NCBI GenBank assembly: GCA_913774725.1
Contig: CAJYIG010000058.1
Location: 1-8,397 of the forward strand
Source of the DNA: an uncultured Curtobacterium sp.
GTDB lineage: Bacteria; Actinomycetota; Actinomycetes; Actinomycetales; Microbacteriaceae
Length of the DNA: 8,397 nucleotides
Direction of reading: 5' to 3'
Part shown: piece after piece, positions 1 to 5,302 of the stretch
Layout of the letters: every line of letters starts with the position of its first letter
Position numbering within the stretch: the first letter of the stretch is position 1
Position numbers and translations under genes: made by a program
The notes under the pieces: generated by a model
Databases searched by the model: none
The model's input: only the letters and a program-made list of their open reading frames with translations
What the model was told of the DNA's origin: nothing

Positions 1-2
1 GT

Positions 3-245
3 GGCGACGACACCGCCGCGCAGGAGGAGGCTCCGGTCACCGGGAGCTCGTCGTCGAGCCCGGTCCCCGTCGCGGGTGATCCATCGTGTCCAGTTGACCG
101 CCCCTGCGGGTACGCGAGTACCCCGGAGCGACACGTGCCTGCGCATGCGTGTCCCGTTTCCTGGCAGGCGCGCCTGCCACCTGATCCTCGGACTCCCCCG
201 CTGGTGAGACGGGAGAGGGTCGGAACCCTGGTTGGGAGTTCCTGA
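3..245 (+). CDS. Possible C-terminal fragment of an unidentified gene (uncertain strand)
   Basis: From position 3 to about 74, every third base (5, 8, 11 and so on) is G or C in 23 of 24 cases, against about 17 of 24 in the other two phases, so this edge probably belongs to a real gene. Read on the plus strand it gives an acidic then serine/proline-rich stretch (GDDTAAQEEAPVTGSSSSSP), like the low-complexity tail of a protein whose body lies left of the window. The periodicity collapses after about 75, yet this frame has no stop until 243-245; a TGA at 77-79 is in the neighbouring frame. The true end may therefore be frameshifted, or the tail degenerate. The same periodicity would also fit a minus-strand gene, because the third positions coincide, but I see no convincing start there. 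The product is not recognised. Confidence 0.25.
   Translation, partial: GDDTAAQEEAPVTGSSSSSPVPVAGDPSCPVDRPCGYASTPERHVPAHACPVSWQARLPPDPRTPPLVRRERVGTLVGSS
162..179. repeat. 18-bp perfect palindrome
   Basis: TGGCAGGCG followed by CGCCTGCCA is its own reverse complement over all 18 bases, with no spacer. It could fold as a short hairpin terminator between the edge fragment and the oppositely directed SRP RNA unit, or act as a dimeric-regulator site. There is no T-run on either side, so neither role can be assigned from sequence alone. Confidence 0.6.
221..242. repeat. Imperfect hairpin GGAACCC / GGG-A-GTTCC
   Basis: GGAAC (221-225) pairs with GTTCC (238-242), and the helix continues with two more C-G pairs after a single bulged A. 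It is a weak stem with no U-tract. It may belong to the termination zone downstream of the SRP RNA, but this is a minor observation. Confidence 0.3.
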
Positions 246-329
246 AGGTGATCTTTACACACGAACAGGAACCGCGCACGGGATGACGGGAGATTTTCGC
301 CGAGGTGCCCCTCGACGGCCGGAACCGGA

Positions 330-434
330 GGTCCCGGGAACGAAGAAGACGGTCCCGGGAACGGAGAAGAAGGTCCCGGGAACGGAGAAGAAGGTCCCTG
401 GAACGGAGAAGAAGGTCCCGGGAACGAAGAAGAC
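330..434. repeat. Five tandem 21-bp repeats at the 3' end of ffs
   Basis: Five head-to-tail units start at 330, 351, 372, 393 and 414. Each is ggtcccgggaac plus a purine-rich 9-mer: cgaagaagac-type in units 1 and 5, and cggagaagaa-type in units 2, 3 and 4 counting the shared c. Unit 4 has one change (ccctgg for cccggg). The outer two units are identical to each other and the middle three form a second type, giving an A-B-B-B'-A order. On the transcribed minus strand each unit is pyrimidine-rich (TTCTTCTCCGTTCC) followed by CGGGACC. Unit 5 overlaps the last bases of the SRP RNA terminal helix, so the array begins exactly where that RNA ends. The 21-bp period is a multiple of three, which opens a reading frame of heptapeptide repeats (VPGTEKK). 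Codon use there is unlike the neighbouring genes, so I treat it as non-coding. Confidence 0.95.
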
Positions 435-519
435 TCCTCACGCACCCGCCAGAGCCCGGTTACCCTTGCTGCGTTTCCGCCCTGGGGGAGTTGGCCTGGA
501 TGGCGTCACGTGAGGAGCC
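432..519 (-). ncRNA. ffs: Signal recognition particle RNA, small bacterial type (4.5S RNA)
   Basis: This is the RNA scaffold of the signal recognition particle, which binds Ffh and takes ribosomes making membrane proteins to FtsY at the membrane. Read on the minus strand, the 5' end GGCTCCTCACG pairs over 11 bp (one G-U) with the 3' end CGTGAGGAGTC, closing one long hairpin. At its tip is the universal Ffh-binding core: CAGG (484-481) on the 5' side, a GCG-GAAA-CGC stem with a GNRA tetraloop (480-471), and AGCA (470-467) opposite. The order and spacing are those of domain IV in E. coli 4.5S RNA (CAGG, ten bases, AGCA). The inferred length of about 88 nt is slightly short for the class, and the ends are inferred from the helix and may be off by a few bases. 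No Alu domain is present, as expected for the small type. A -10 box lies exactly 6 nt upstream. Any reading frame crossing this stretch is spurious. Confidence 0.9.
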
Positions 520-525
520 TCCGGA

Positions 526-531
526 AGTCTA
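526..531 (-). promoter_or_regulatory. -10 box of ffs
   Basis: Read on the minus strand the hexamer is TAGACT, fitting the actinobacterial TANNNT pattern. It ends 6 nt before G519, the base that opens the SRP RNA terminal helix, which is the expected distance to a transcription start. No good TTGACA-like -35 is seen at 16-18 bp (the bases there read roughly CCGATA). The -35 zone (about 549-555) overlaps the start region of the divergent SDR gene. Confidence 0.65.
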
Positions 532-545
532 CCGGATGCTCCGGG

Positions 546-551
546 CAGTAT
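546..551 (+). promoter_or_regulatory. Possible -10 box of the SDR gene (leaderless start)
   Basis: CAGTAT sits 7 nt before the ATG at 559. There is no Shine-Dalgarno sequence before this ATG, so the mRNA may begin at or next to the start codon. The match to TANNNT is imperfect (C in the first position), so this is weaker than the equivalent sites of pta and the HerA-like gene. Confidence 0.35.
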
Positions 552-558
552 CGGACAC

Positions 559-1233
559 ATGAAGATCGCCATCGCCGGAGGACACGGCCAGATCGCACTG
601 CTCCTCGCCCGCCTGATCACCGACGCGGGCCACGACGCCGTCGCGGTCATCCGCAACCCGGCTCACGTGACCGACGTCGAGCAGCAGGGGGCGACCGCCC
701 TGGTCGTGGACCTGGAACAGGTGGACGACGACGAGCTGGCACTGCGCCTCCGCGGCGTCGACGCCGTCGTCTTCGCGGCGGGAGCCGGGCCGAACAGCGG
801 TGCGGAGCGCAAGGAGACCGTCGACCGCGACGCGGCGATCACGCTGGCCGACGCGGCGGAACGGATCGGCATCCGCCGCTACGTCATGGTGTCGGCGATG
901 GGGGCGGACTCCTACGACCGCGAGCGCGCGGTCGTGCCCGCCCGGTCGGAGGACGACGTCTTCCAGGTGTACCTCCGGGCGAAGTCGGAGGCCGACGCGA
1001 ACATCCGGATGCGGAACCTGCGCTGGACGATCATCCGACCGGGAGCTCTGCTCGACACCCCGCCGCAGGGCACCGTCCACGTCGGCCGGACGGTGCCCCG
1101 GGGTTCGATCCCCCGCGCGGACGTCGCGGCCCTCGTCCTGCACGCCCTGCTCGACGACACCGCGGTGGGGGTGCAGTTCGAGGTCACGAGCGGCAACACG
1201 CCGATCCCCGCGGCGCTGCACGCGCTCAGCTGA
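559..1233 (+). CDS. NAD(P)-binding NmrA/atypical-SDR family protein
   Basis: The 224-aa protein has a full Rossmann fold of the atypical short-chain dehydrogenase/NmrA-like type. Visible features are MKIAIAGGHGQIA at the N-terminus with the glycine-rich dinucleotide loop GGHGQIA (7-13), an Arg-Asn turn after the second strand (IRNP, 31-34) that could favour NADP, the strand-4 segment VVFAAGAG (70-77), VSAMGAD (111-117), and YLRAK (Y138, K142) in place of the classical YxxxK pair. TIIRPGALLD (157-166) is the usual start of the C-terminal half. Length is normal for the family. Relatives include NAD(P)H-dependent reductases, epimerase-like proteins and redox sensors without catalysis; the substrate cannot be read from sequence. 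The ATG at 559 starts exactly at the first beta strand and lacks a ribosome-binding site, suggesting leaderless expression. It is a single gene, divergent from ffs and convergent with ackA. Confidence 0.87.
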   Translation: MKIAIAGGHGQIALLLARLITDAGHDAVAVIRNPAHVTDVEQQGATALVVDLEQVDDDELALRLRGVDAVVFAAGAGPNSGAERKETVDRDAAITLADAAERIGIRRYVMVSAMGADSYDRERAVVPARSEDDVFQVYLRAKSEADANIRMRNLRWTIIRPGALLDTPPQGTVHVGRTVPRGSIPRADVAALVLHALLDDTAVGVQFEVTSGNTPIPAALHALS

Positions 1234-1247
1234 CCCGCGCCGCGAGC

Positions 1248-1272
1248 GCCGGCGTCTCCGCGAGACGCCGGC
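1248..1272. terminator. Perfect 11-bp hairpin between convergent genes
   Basis: GCCGGCGTCTC, loop CGC, GAGACGCCGGC, starting 15 bp after the SDR stop codon. It is a strong GC-rich stem without a U-tract, the usual form of intrinsic terminators in high-GC actinobacteria. Being symmetric, it could also serve ackA from the other side. Confidence 0.7.
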
Positions 1273-1278
1273 CGCGGA

Positions 1279-1329
1279 TCGAGACGCCGCCCGAACCGGC
1301 ACCGTCCCGAAGACGCGGCGGCGTCTCGA
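1279..1329. repeat. 13-bp inverted repeat with 25-bp spacer
   Basis: TCGAGACGCCGCC (1279-1291) is exactly reversed by GGCGGCGTCTCGA (1317-1329). It shares the core GAGACGCC / GGCGTCTC with the hairpin just before it, so the core occurs four times in about 80 bp, in alternating orientation. The arms can pair with each other or with those of the first hairpin, so alternative folds are possible. CCGGCACCG also occurs three times nearby (1296, 1334, 1372). This is likely a bidirectional termination zone for the SDR gene and ackA. Confidence 0.6.
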
Positions 1330-1384
1330 CGGACCGGCACCGCTCCGGCGGACCGGCGGCGTCCCGGCCAGCCGGCACCGACCG

Positions 1385-2581
1385 CTACAGCGCGACGGCG
1401 GCCGACTGCCGAGCGATCTCGAGCTCCTCGTTCGTGGGGACGACGAGCACCGCGACGCGGGACGAGTCGGTGGAGATGAGCCGCGCCTCCTTCGAGTGCA
1501 GCTCGTTGCGGTCGGCGTCGACCTCGATGCCCAGGTGCTCCAGGCCGGCGAGCACACGCCGCCGCAGCAACGCGTTGTTCTCCCCCACCCCGGCGGTGAA
1601 CACGACGGCGTCGAGCCCACCGAGCTGCGCCGTGTACGCACCGACGTAGCGACGGATGCGGTGCCGGTACACGGCGAGCGCCGCCTCCGCCTCGTCGTCG
1701 CCGCCGAGCGCTGCGTCCTGGACGTCGCGCATGTCGCCGTTGCCGGTCAGCCCGAGCAGCCCGGACCGCTTGTTGAGCATCGTGTCGAGGTCGTCGAAGG
1801 ACATGCCCGCCTCGCGGTGCAGGTGGATGAGCACGGCCGGGTCGAGGTCGCCGGAGCGCGTGCCCATCACGAGGCCCTCGAGCGGCGTGAGCCCCATCGA
1901 CGTCTCGATCGACCGTCCACCGTCGATCGCAGCGGCGGACGCCCCGTTGCCCAGGTGCAGCACGATCGTCTTCAGCTCGGCCAGCGGTCGACCGAGGAAC
2001 GCCGCCGTCTGCTCGGAGACGTACTTGTGGCTCGTGCCGTGCATGCCGTAGCGGCGGATCCGGTACCGCTCGGCCAGGTCGGCCGGGATCGCGTACGTGT
2101 AGGCGTGCGGCGGCATCGTCTGGTGGAACGCGGTGTCGAAGACGGCGACGTGCGGCACGTCGGAGAACACCTGCTTCGCCGCGCGGATGCCCTCGAGGTT
2201 CGCCGGGTTGTGCAGCGGCGCGAGGCTGTTGAGGTCCTCGATCTGCTGCTCGACCTCGTCGGTGACGACGGTCGCCGCGTCGAAGGTGGTCCCACCGTGC
2301 ACGACGCGGTGCCCCACGACCGCGGGCGGGTGCTCGTCGAAGGACGGTCCGACCTTCGCGAAGGCGTCGATCATCGCCTGGAAGCCCGCGGCGTGGTCGG
2401 GCACGGACGCCGCGTCGTTCGACGACGACTCCCCCGTCAGCGCGTTGGTGTGCTTCCACGCCCCCGACGACTCACCGATGCGCTCGACGAGTCCGGAGGC
2501 GAGCGTGCGCTCGCCCTCGAGCTCGATGAGCTGGTACTTGAACGAACTCGAACCAGAGTTCACGACGAGGGCTGCGGTCAC
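1385..2581 (-). CDS. ackA: Acetate kinase
   Basis: This cytoplasmic enzyme makes ATP and acetate from acetyl phosphate and ADP, and runs in reverse for acetate uptake. At 398 aa it is full length for the family, and the signature residues are in place: N8 in VVNSGSSSFKY (6-16), R92 in GHRVVHGG, H124 in PLHNP, the catalytic D149 in FDTAFH, H181 in GMHGTSH, the phosphate loop HLGNG (209-213), R242 in GTRSGDLDP, and GVGENN (331-336) and TNEELEIA (383-390) near the C-terminus. By homology with the Methanosarcina enzyme these are the substrate and transition-state contacts. The start is a GTG with AGAAAGG 10 nt upstream. It is the second gene of a pta-ackA unit, 97 bp behind pta, with its own ribosome-binding site. 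Its 3' end faces the SDR gene across a repeat-rich terminator zone. Confidence 0.97.
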   Translation of the reverse strand: MTAALVVNSGSSSFKYQLIELEGERTLASGLVERIGESSGAWKHTNALTGESSSNDAASVPDHAAGFQAMIDAFAKVGPSFDEHPPAVVGHRVVHGGTTFDAATVVTDEVEQQIEDLNSLAPLHNPANLEGIRAAKQVFSDVPHVAVFDTAFHQTMPPHAYTYAIPADLAERYRIRRYGMHGTSHKYVSEQTAAFLGRPLAELKTIVLHLGNGASAAAIDGGRSIETSMGLTPLEGLVMGTRSGDLDPAVLIHLHREAGMSFDDLDTMLNKRSGLLGLTGNGDMRDVQDAALGGDDEAEAALAVYRHRIRRYVGAYTAQLGGLDAVVFTAGVGENNALLRRRVLAGLEHLGIEVDADRNELHSKEARLISTDSSRVAVLVVPTNEELEIARQSAAVAL

Positions 2582-2591
2582 TTCGGTGGTG

Positions 2592-2598
2592 CCTTTCT
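2592..2598 (-). promoter_or_regulatory. Ribosome-binding site of ackA
   Basis: Minus-strand AGAAAGG lies 10 nt before the GTG at 2581. It is the only purine-rich Shine-Dalgarno-like stretch in the pta-ackA gap, and it decides the GTG start. Confidence 0.6.
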
Positions 2599-2668
2599 CG
2601 GGACGGTCGGGAGGCGCGGTGCGGGCTGGTGGGTCGGGCTGCGGTCGGTCGCGGCCCAGCGGGGTCGG

Positions 2669-2680
2669 GACCGATCGGTC
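2669..2680. repeat. 12-bp palindrome at the pta stop codon
   Basis: GACCGATCGGTC is a perfect palindrome overlapping the TGA of pta (2679-2681) at the upstream edge of the 97-bp pta-ackA gap. It could be a weak hairpin tuning read-through into ackA, or a binding site. No promoter-like box for ackA alone was found in the gap. Confidence 0.4.
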
Positions 2681-4787
2681 AGGCCGCGTCGGTCGCGGTG
2701 CCGGCCTGGATCGCGGTGATCGCGACCGTGTTCACGATGTCGCTCACGAGCGCGCCGCGGGACAGGTCGTTGATCGGCTTCCGGAGGCCCTGCAGGACCG
2801 GCCCGATCGCGACCGCACCGGCCGACCGCTGTACCGCCTTGTACGTGTTGTTGCCAGTGTTGAGGTCCGGGAAGACGAACACCGTGGCCCGGCCCGCCAC
2901 GGGCGAGTCCGGCATCTTGGTGCGGGCGACCGTCGGGTCGGCGGCGGCGTCGTACTGGATCGGACCCTCGACGAGCAGGTCCGGGCGACGCTCGCGCACG
3001 AAGGCGGTCCCCGCGCGGACCTTGTCGACGTCCGCGCCGCTGCCGCTGTCACCGGTGGAGTAGCTGAGCATCGCGACGCGGGGGTCGATGCCGAACTGCG
3101 CCGCGGTCTCCGCCGACGAGATCGCGATGTCGGCGAGCTGCTCGCTCGTCGGGTCGGGGATGACCGCACAGTCGCCGTAGACGAGCACCCGGTCGGCGAG
3201 CGCCATCAGGAACACGCTCGACACGATCGAGGTGTCGGGCCGGGTCTTGATGATCTCGAAGGACGGCCGGATGGTGTGCGCGGTGGTGTGCCTCGCCCCG
3301 GAGACCATGCCGTCGGCAAGGCCGAGCTGCACCATGAGCGTGCCGAAGTAGGACACGTCGGTCACGGTGTCGCGGGCGAGCTCGATCGACATGCCCTTGT
3401 GCGCGCGGAGCCGGGTGTACTCCGCAGCGAAGCGCTCGCGCAGCTCGGGGTCGAACGGGCTGACGAGCTGCGCACCCTCGAGGTCCAGCCCGAGCTCGGT
3501 CGCCCGGGCCCGGATCGACGCCGGCTCGCCGAGGATCGTGAGCGCGCAGACCTGACGCTGCAGCAGCGTCGACGCAGCGTGCAGGATGCGGTCGTCATCG
3601 CCCTCGGGCAGCACGATCCGCTTGCCGTACCCACGGGCGCGGTCGAGCAGCCCGTGCTCGAACATGAGCGGTGTGACGACCCCGGACGGGGTGAGCTGCA
3701 GGCGGTCGCGCAGCGCGTCCGCGTCGACGTGCTGCTCGAAGAGCGCGAGCGCCAGGTCGGCCTTGCGGGGCGAGTCCGCCGCGAGCCGCCCGCGGGTGTG
3801 GGTGATCCGGAGCGCGGTGTCGTAGGTCCCGAGGTCGTTGCGGGCGATCGGCAGCGAGCTCGACAGCCCCTCGAGCAGCCGGGTGATCTGCGGCGAGGTC
3901 TCGAACCCGCCGTTCAGGATCACGCCGGCCAGGCTCGGGAACGTCTCCGACTGGTTCGCGAGCACGGTGGCGAGGAGCACGTCGCTGCGGTCGCCCGGCA
4001 CCACGACGATGCCGCCCTCGATGAGCCGCGGCAGCACGTTCTCCATGCTCATGCCGGCGACCACGGTACCGAGCGCCTCGCGGTCGAGCAGCGCCTCGTC
4101 GCCGCGCACGAGCGTGGCCCCGGTCGCCTCGAGCAGCGCCCGGACGGTCGGTGCGACGAGCACGCGGTCCTCGGGGATCGCCCAGACCGGGGTGTCGGGG
4201 TGGTCGTCGCGCACGGCACGTTCGACACTCGCGACGATCGCGTCGAGGGCGTCCGGGTCGGCGCGGTTCACCACGACCCCGAGCAGCTGCGCGTGGGCCG
4301 CCCGGAGCTCGCTGGTGGTGACGTCGGCGACCTGCGCCATCGCGTCGGGGGTCCGGGCGCCGCGCTCGGCCGAGTCGCGTCCGCCGAGCACGAGCAGCAC
4401 CGGTGCGCCGAGGTTCGCCGCCACCTTCGCGTTGAACGACAGCTCGGTCGGGCTGCCGACGTCCGTGTAGTCGGACCCGAGGACCACGACCGCGTCGCAC
4501 TGTCGCTCGACCTGGGCGAACCGGCTGAGGATCGTGCCGAGTGCCGCGTCGGGATCGGCGTGCACGTCGTCGTACGTCACGCCGACGGCCTCGTCGTAGG
4601 ACAGCCCGACCGCCGAGTGCTGCAGCAGGAGCTCGAGCACGTAGTCCGGCTCCGCCACCGATCGCGCGACCGGTCGGAACACGCCGACCCGTCCGACGGA
4701 GCGAGCGAGGGTCTCGAGGACACCGAGGGCGACGGTGCTCTTGCCCGTGTGTCCTTCTGCTGACGTGATGTAGATGCGGGTCGACAC
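2679..4787 (-). CDS. pta: Phosphate acetyltransferase, long form
   Basis: This enzyme transfers the acetyl group between acetyl-CoA and phosphate, and with AckA forms the acetate overflow/assimilation route. At 702 aa it is the long, three-part type. Residues 1-210 form a P-loop NTPase-like domain with an intact Walker A (GHTGKST, 12-18). Residues about 215-330 form the DRTGG regulatory domain, including AGMSMENVLPRL (244-255) and VVVPGDRSDV (261-270). Residues about 372-695 form the catalytic domain, with RIVLPEGDDDR (390-400), VSGARHTTAHTIRPS (495-509), YSTGDSGSG (576-584) and PINDLSRGALVSD (671-683). S676, R677 and D683 match the catalytic S309, R310 and D316 of the Methanosarcina enzyme with a constant offset of 367. 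The start is GTG, directly followed by MSTRIYITS-like sequence. A -10 box 6 nt upstream suggests a leaderless mRNA. It is the first gene of the unit and is divergent from tRNA-Ser. Confidence 0.97.
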   Translation of the reverse strand: MSTRIYITSAEGHTGKSTVALGVLETLARSVGRVGVFRPVARSVAEPDYVLELLLQHSAVGLSYDEAVGVTYDDVHADPDAALGTILSRFAQVERQCDAVVVLGSDYTDVGSPTELSFNAKVAANLGAPVLLVLGGRDSAERGARTPDAMAQVADVTTSELRAAHAQLLGVVVNRADPDALDAIVASVERAVRDDHPDTPVWAIPEDRVLVAPTVRALLEATGATLVRGDEALLDREALGTVVAGMSMENVLPRLIEGGIVVVPGDRSDVLLATVLANQSETFPSLAGVILNGGFETSPQITRLLEGLSSSLPIARNDLGTYDTALRITHTRGRLAADSPRKADLALALFEQHVDADALRDRLQLTPSGVVTPLMFEHGLLDRARGYGKRIVLPEGDDDRILHAASTLLQRQVCALTILGEPASIRARATELGLDLEGAQLVSPFDPELRERFAAEYTRLRAHKGMSIELARDTVTDVSYFGTLMVQLGLADGMVSGARHTTAHTIRPSFEIIKTRPDTSIVSSVFLMALADRVLVYGDCAVIPDPTSEQLADIAISSAETAAQFGIDPRVAMLSYSTGDSGSGADVDKVRAGTAFVRERRPDLLVEGPIQYDAAADPTVARTKMPDSPVAGRATVFVFPDLNTGNNTYKAVQRSAGAVAIGPVLQGLRKPINDLSRGALVSDIVNTVAITAIQAGTATDAA

Positions 4788-4793
4788 CCGTCC

Positions 4794-4799
4794 AGGCTA
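4794..4799 (-). promoter_or_regulatory. -10 box of pta-ackA (leaderless)
   Basis: Minus-strand TAGCCT matches TANNNT. It is followed by six bases (GGACGG) and then the GTG start, so transcription should begin on or next to the start codon. No convincing -35 is seen (AGAGCG at the 17-bp position). Confidence 0.6.
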
Positions 4800-4854
4800 G
4801 TCGCGGCCACGCCGTGCGCTCTGGGAGTCGGCGGGGCCGTGGACGGACGTGGTC

Positions 4855-4881
4855 GTGACCACCCCCGCGAACCTGTACCAT
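4855..4881 (+). promoter_or_regulatory. Probable promoter of tRNA-Ser
   Basis: GTGACC (4855-4860, four of six matches to TTGACA) lies 15 bp before TACCAT (4876-4881), a TANNNT hexamer directly preceded by TG. A start near 4888 would leave a roughly 22-nt 5' leader before the mature tRNA at 4910, to be removed by RNase P. The 15-bp spacer is short, so the -35 choice is tentative. The promoter lies about 55 bp from the divergent pta promoter. Confidence 0.5.
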
Positions 4882-4909
4882 GGGGTGTCGTCGTCGCGAG
4901 ACGGCGCCA

Positions 4910-4997
4910 GGAGAATTCGCCTAGTGGCCTATGGCGCACGCTTGGAAAGCGTGTTGGGTGCAAGCCCTCGGGGGTTCGAATCCCCCATTCTCCGCCA
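4910..4997 (+). tRNA. tRNA-Ser, anticodon GGA
   Basis: The full class II cloverleaf can be drawn. The acceptor stem GGAGAAT (4910-4916) pairs with ATTCTCC (4987-4993). The D arm GCC/GGC encloses TAGTGGCCTA-type bases, and the anticodon stem CACGC/GCGTG holds the loop TTGGAAA with anticodon GGA. A long variable arm (GGGTGCAAGCCC) follows, as serine tRNAs require, then the T arm GGGGG-TTCGAAT-CCCCC, discriminator G and an encoded CCA (4995-4997). It decodes UCC and UCU serine codons. The gene is single, with its own promoter and a strong terminator 8 nt downstream. Reading frames crossing it are not genes. Confidence 0.98.
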
Positions 4998-5004
4998 GCA
5001 GCAC

Positions 5005-5036
5005 CGAAGGGCGCGTCCACGAGGACGCGCCCTTCG
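5005..5036 (+). terminator. Intrinsic terminator of tRNA-Ser
   Basis: The stem CGAAGGGCGCGTCC (5005-5018), loop ACGA and its exact complement (5023-5036) form a perfect 14-bp hairpin 8 nt after the CCA end. It is followed by TCGTCGTCCC, with no real U-tract, typical of high-GC actinobacteria. Confidence 0.85.
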
Positions 5037-5055
5037 TCGTCCCGGGCGGCACCGC

Positions 5056-5086
5056 TCCCCACCGGCGCCGGTCCCCACCGGCGCCG
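5056..5086. repeat. Two 15-bp direct repeats
   Basis: TCCCCACCGGCGCCG occurs at 5056-5070 and again at 5072-5086, one base apart. Each copy contains the palindrome CGGCGCCG or GGCGCC, so hairpins are possible. It lies just downstream of the tRNA terminator and its role is unknown. Confidence 0.7.
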
Positions 5087-5186
5087 TCCCCCAGCGGAGG
5101 GACACGCACGCACCCCGTGCACGACGGGATGGCCGGGAAACGCCCAACGGGGGTGGAACGGGCTGTCCTCCGCCCCCGCTTGGCCC

Positions 5187-5192
5187 TAGTCT
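5187..5192 (+). promoter_or_regulatory. Possible -10 box of the membrane protein gene
   Basis: TAGTCT fits TANNNT and would start transcription near 5199, leaving about a 100-nt leader before the GTG at 5303. The palindrome TGTGCACA overlaps its last base and the presumed start point, where a repressor could act. No clear -35 is visible. Confidence 0.4.
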
Positions 5193-5290
5193 GTGCACAC
5201 CGACGACCCCGGGGCGGGTCGGACGGTGCAGCGGACGGCAGGGGCGTCGTCCGCCCGATCGTCCGGGTGTGTCCGCGCACCCGAGGGGAA

Positions 5291-5296
5291 GAGGAG
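5291..5296 (+). promoter_or_regulatory. Ribosome-binding site of the membrane protein gene
   Basis: GAGGAG lies 6 nt before the GTG at 5303, ideal spacing for the 16S anti-Shine-Dalgarno. It decides this start over the in-frame GTG at 5318 and over any start further upstream. Confidence 0.75.
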
Positions 5297-5302
5297 ACCA
5301 CG

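Larger units (their letters stand above)
80..329. other. Intergenic region without a supported gene
   Basis: Coding periodicity is lost here. The stretch holds an 18-bp palindrome (162-179), short palindromes CACGTG (132-137) and CGCATGCG (142-149), an imperfect hairpin at 221-242, and a lower-GC patch around 244-300 (TCTTTACACAC, AGATTTT). No start codon with a credible ribosome-binding site and sustained codon bias was found on either strand. It lies downstream of the SRP RNA in that gene's direction of transcription, so termination or 3' processing signals are plausible. Confidence 0.5.
5037..5302. other. Intergenic leader region of the membrane protein gene
   Basis: No supported gene lies here. 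It holds a direct repeat (5056-5086), a -10-like TAGTCT (5187-5192) overlapping the palindrome TGTGCACA (5192-5199), and, in the presumed 5' leader, a possible 7-bp hairpin GCGGACG (5231-5237) / CGTCCGC (5248-5254). The in-frame stretch upstream of 5303 runs back through the tRNA and shows no coding bias. Confidence 0.5.

Noticed and set aside
330..434. CRISPR array
   Set aside because: Units are contiguous 21-mers without spacers, and no cas genes are present.
37..441. Minus-strand frame rich in LLRSRD repeats
   Set aside because: A product of the same tandem repeat read in another frame. It begins inside the SRP RNA and has no start signals.
232..513. Plus-strand frame encoding five VPGTEKK-type heptapeptide repeats
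   Set aside because: The period of the DNA repeat (21 bp) keeps any frame open. Third positions are not GC-rich, a TTA codon is used, the start is TTG without a ribosome-binding site, and the second half lies over the SRP RNA.
800..2719. Long open frames antisense or frame-shifted to the SDR, ackA, pta and HerA-like genes
   Set aside because: Shadows caused by high GC content; their arginine/serine/proline-rich products have no recognisable domains, while the opposite strand encodes clear enzymes.
4910..5036. Integrated element at tRNA-Ser
   Set aside because: No integrase, no repeat of the tRNA 3' end elsewhere in the window, and flanking genes have uniform composition.
4931..5302. Upstream extension of the membrane protein frame
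   Set aside because: It would run through tRNA-Ser and its terminator; the GTG at 5303 has an ideal ribosome-binding site.
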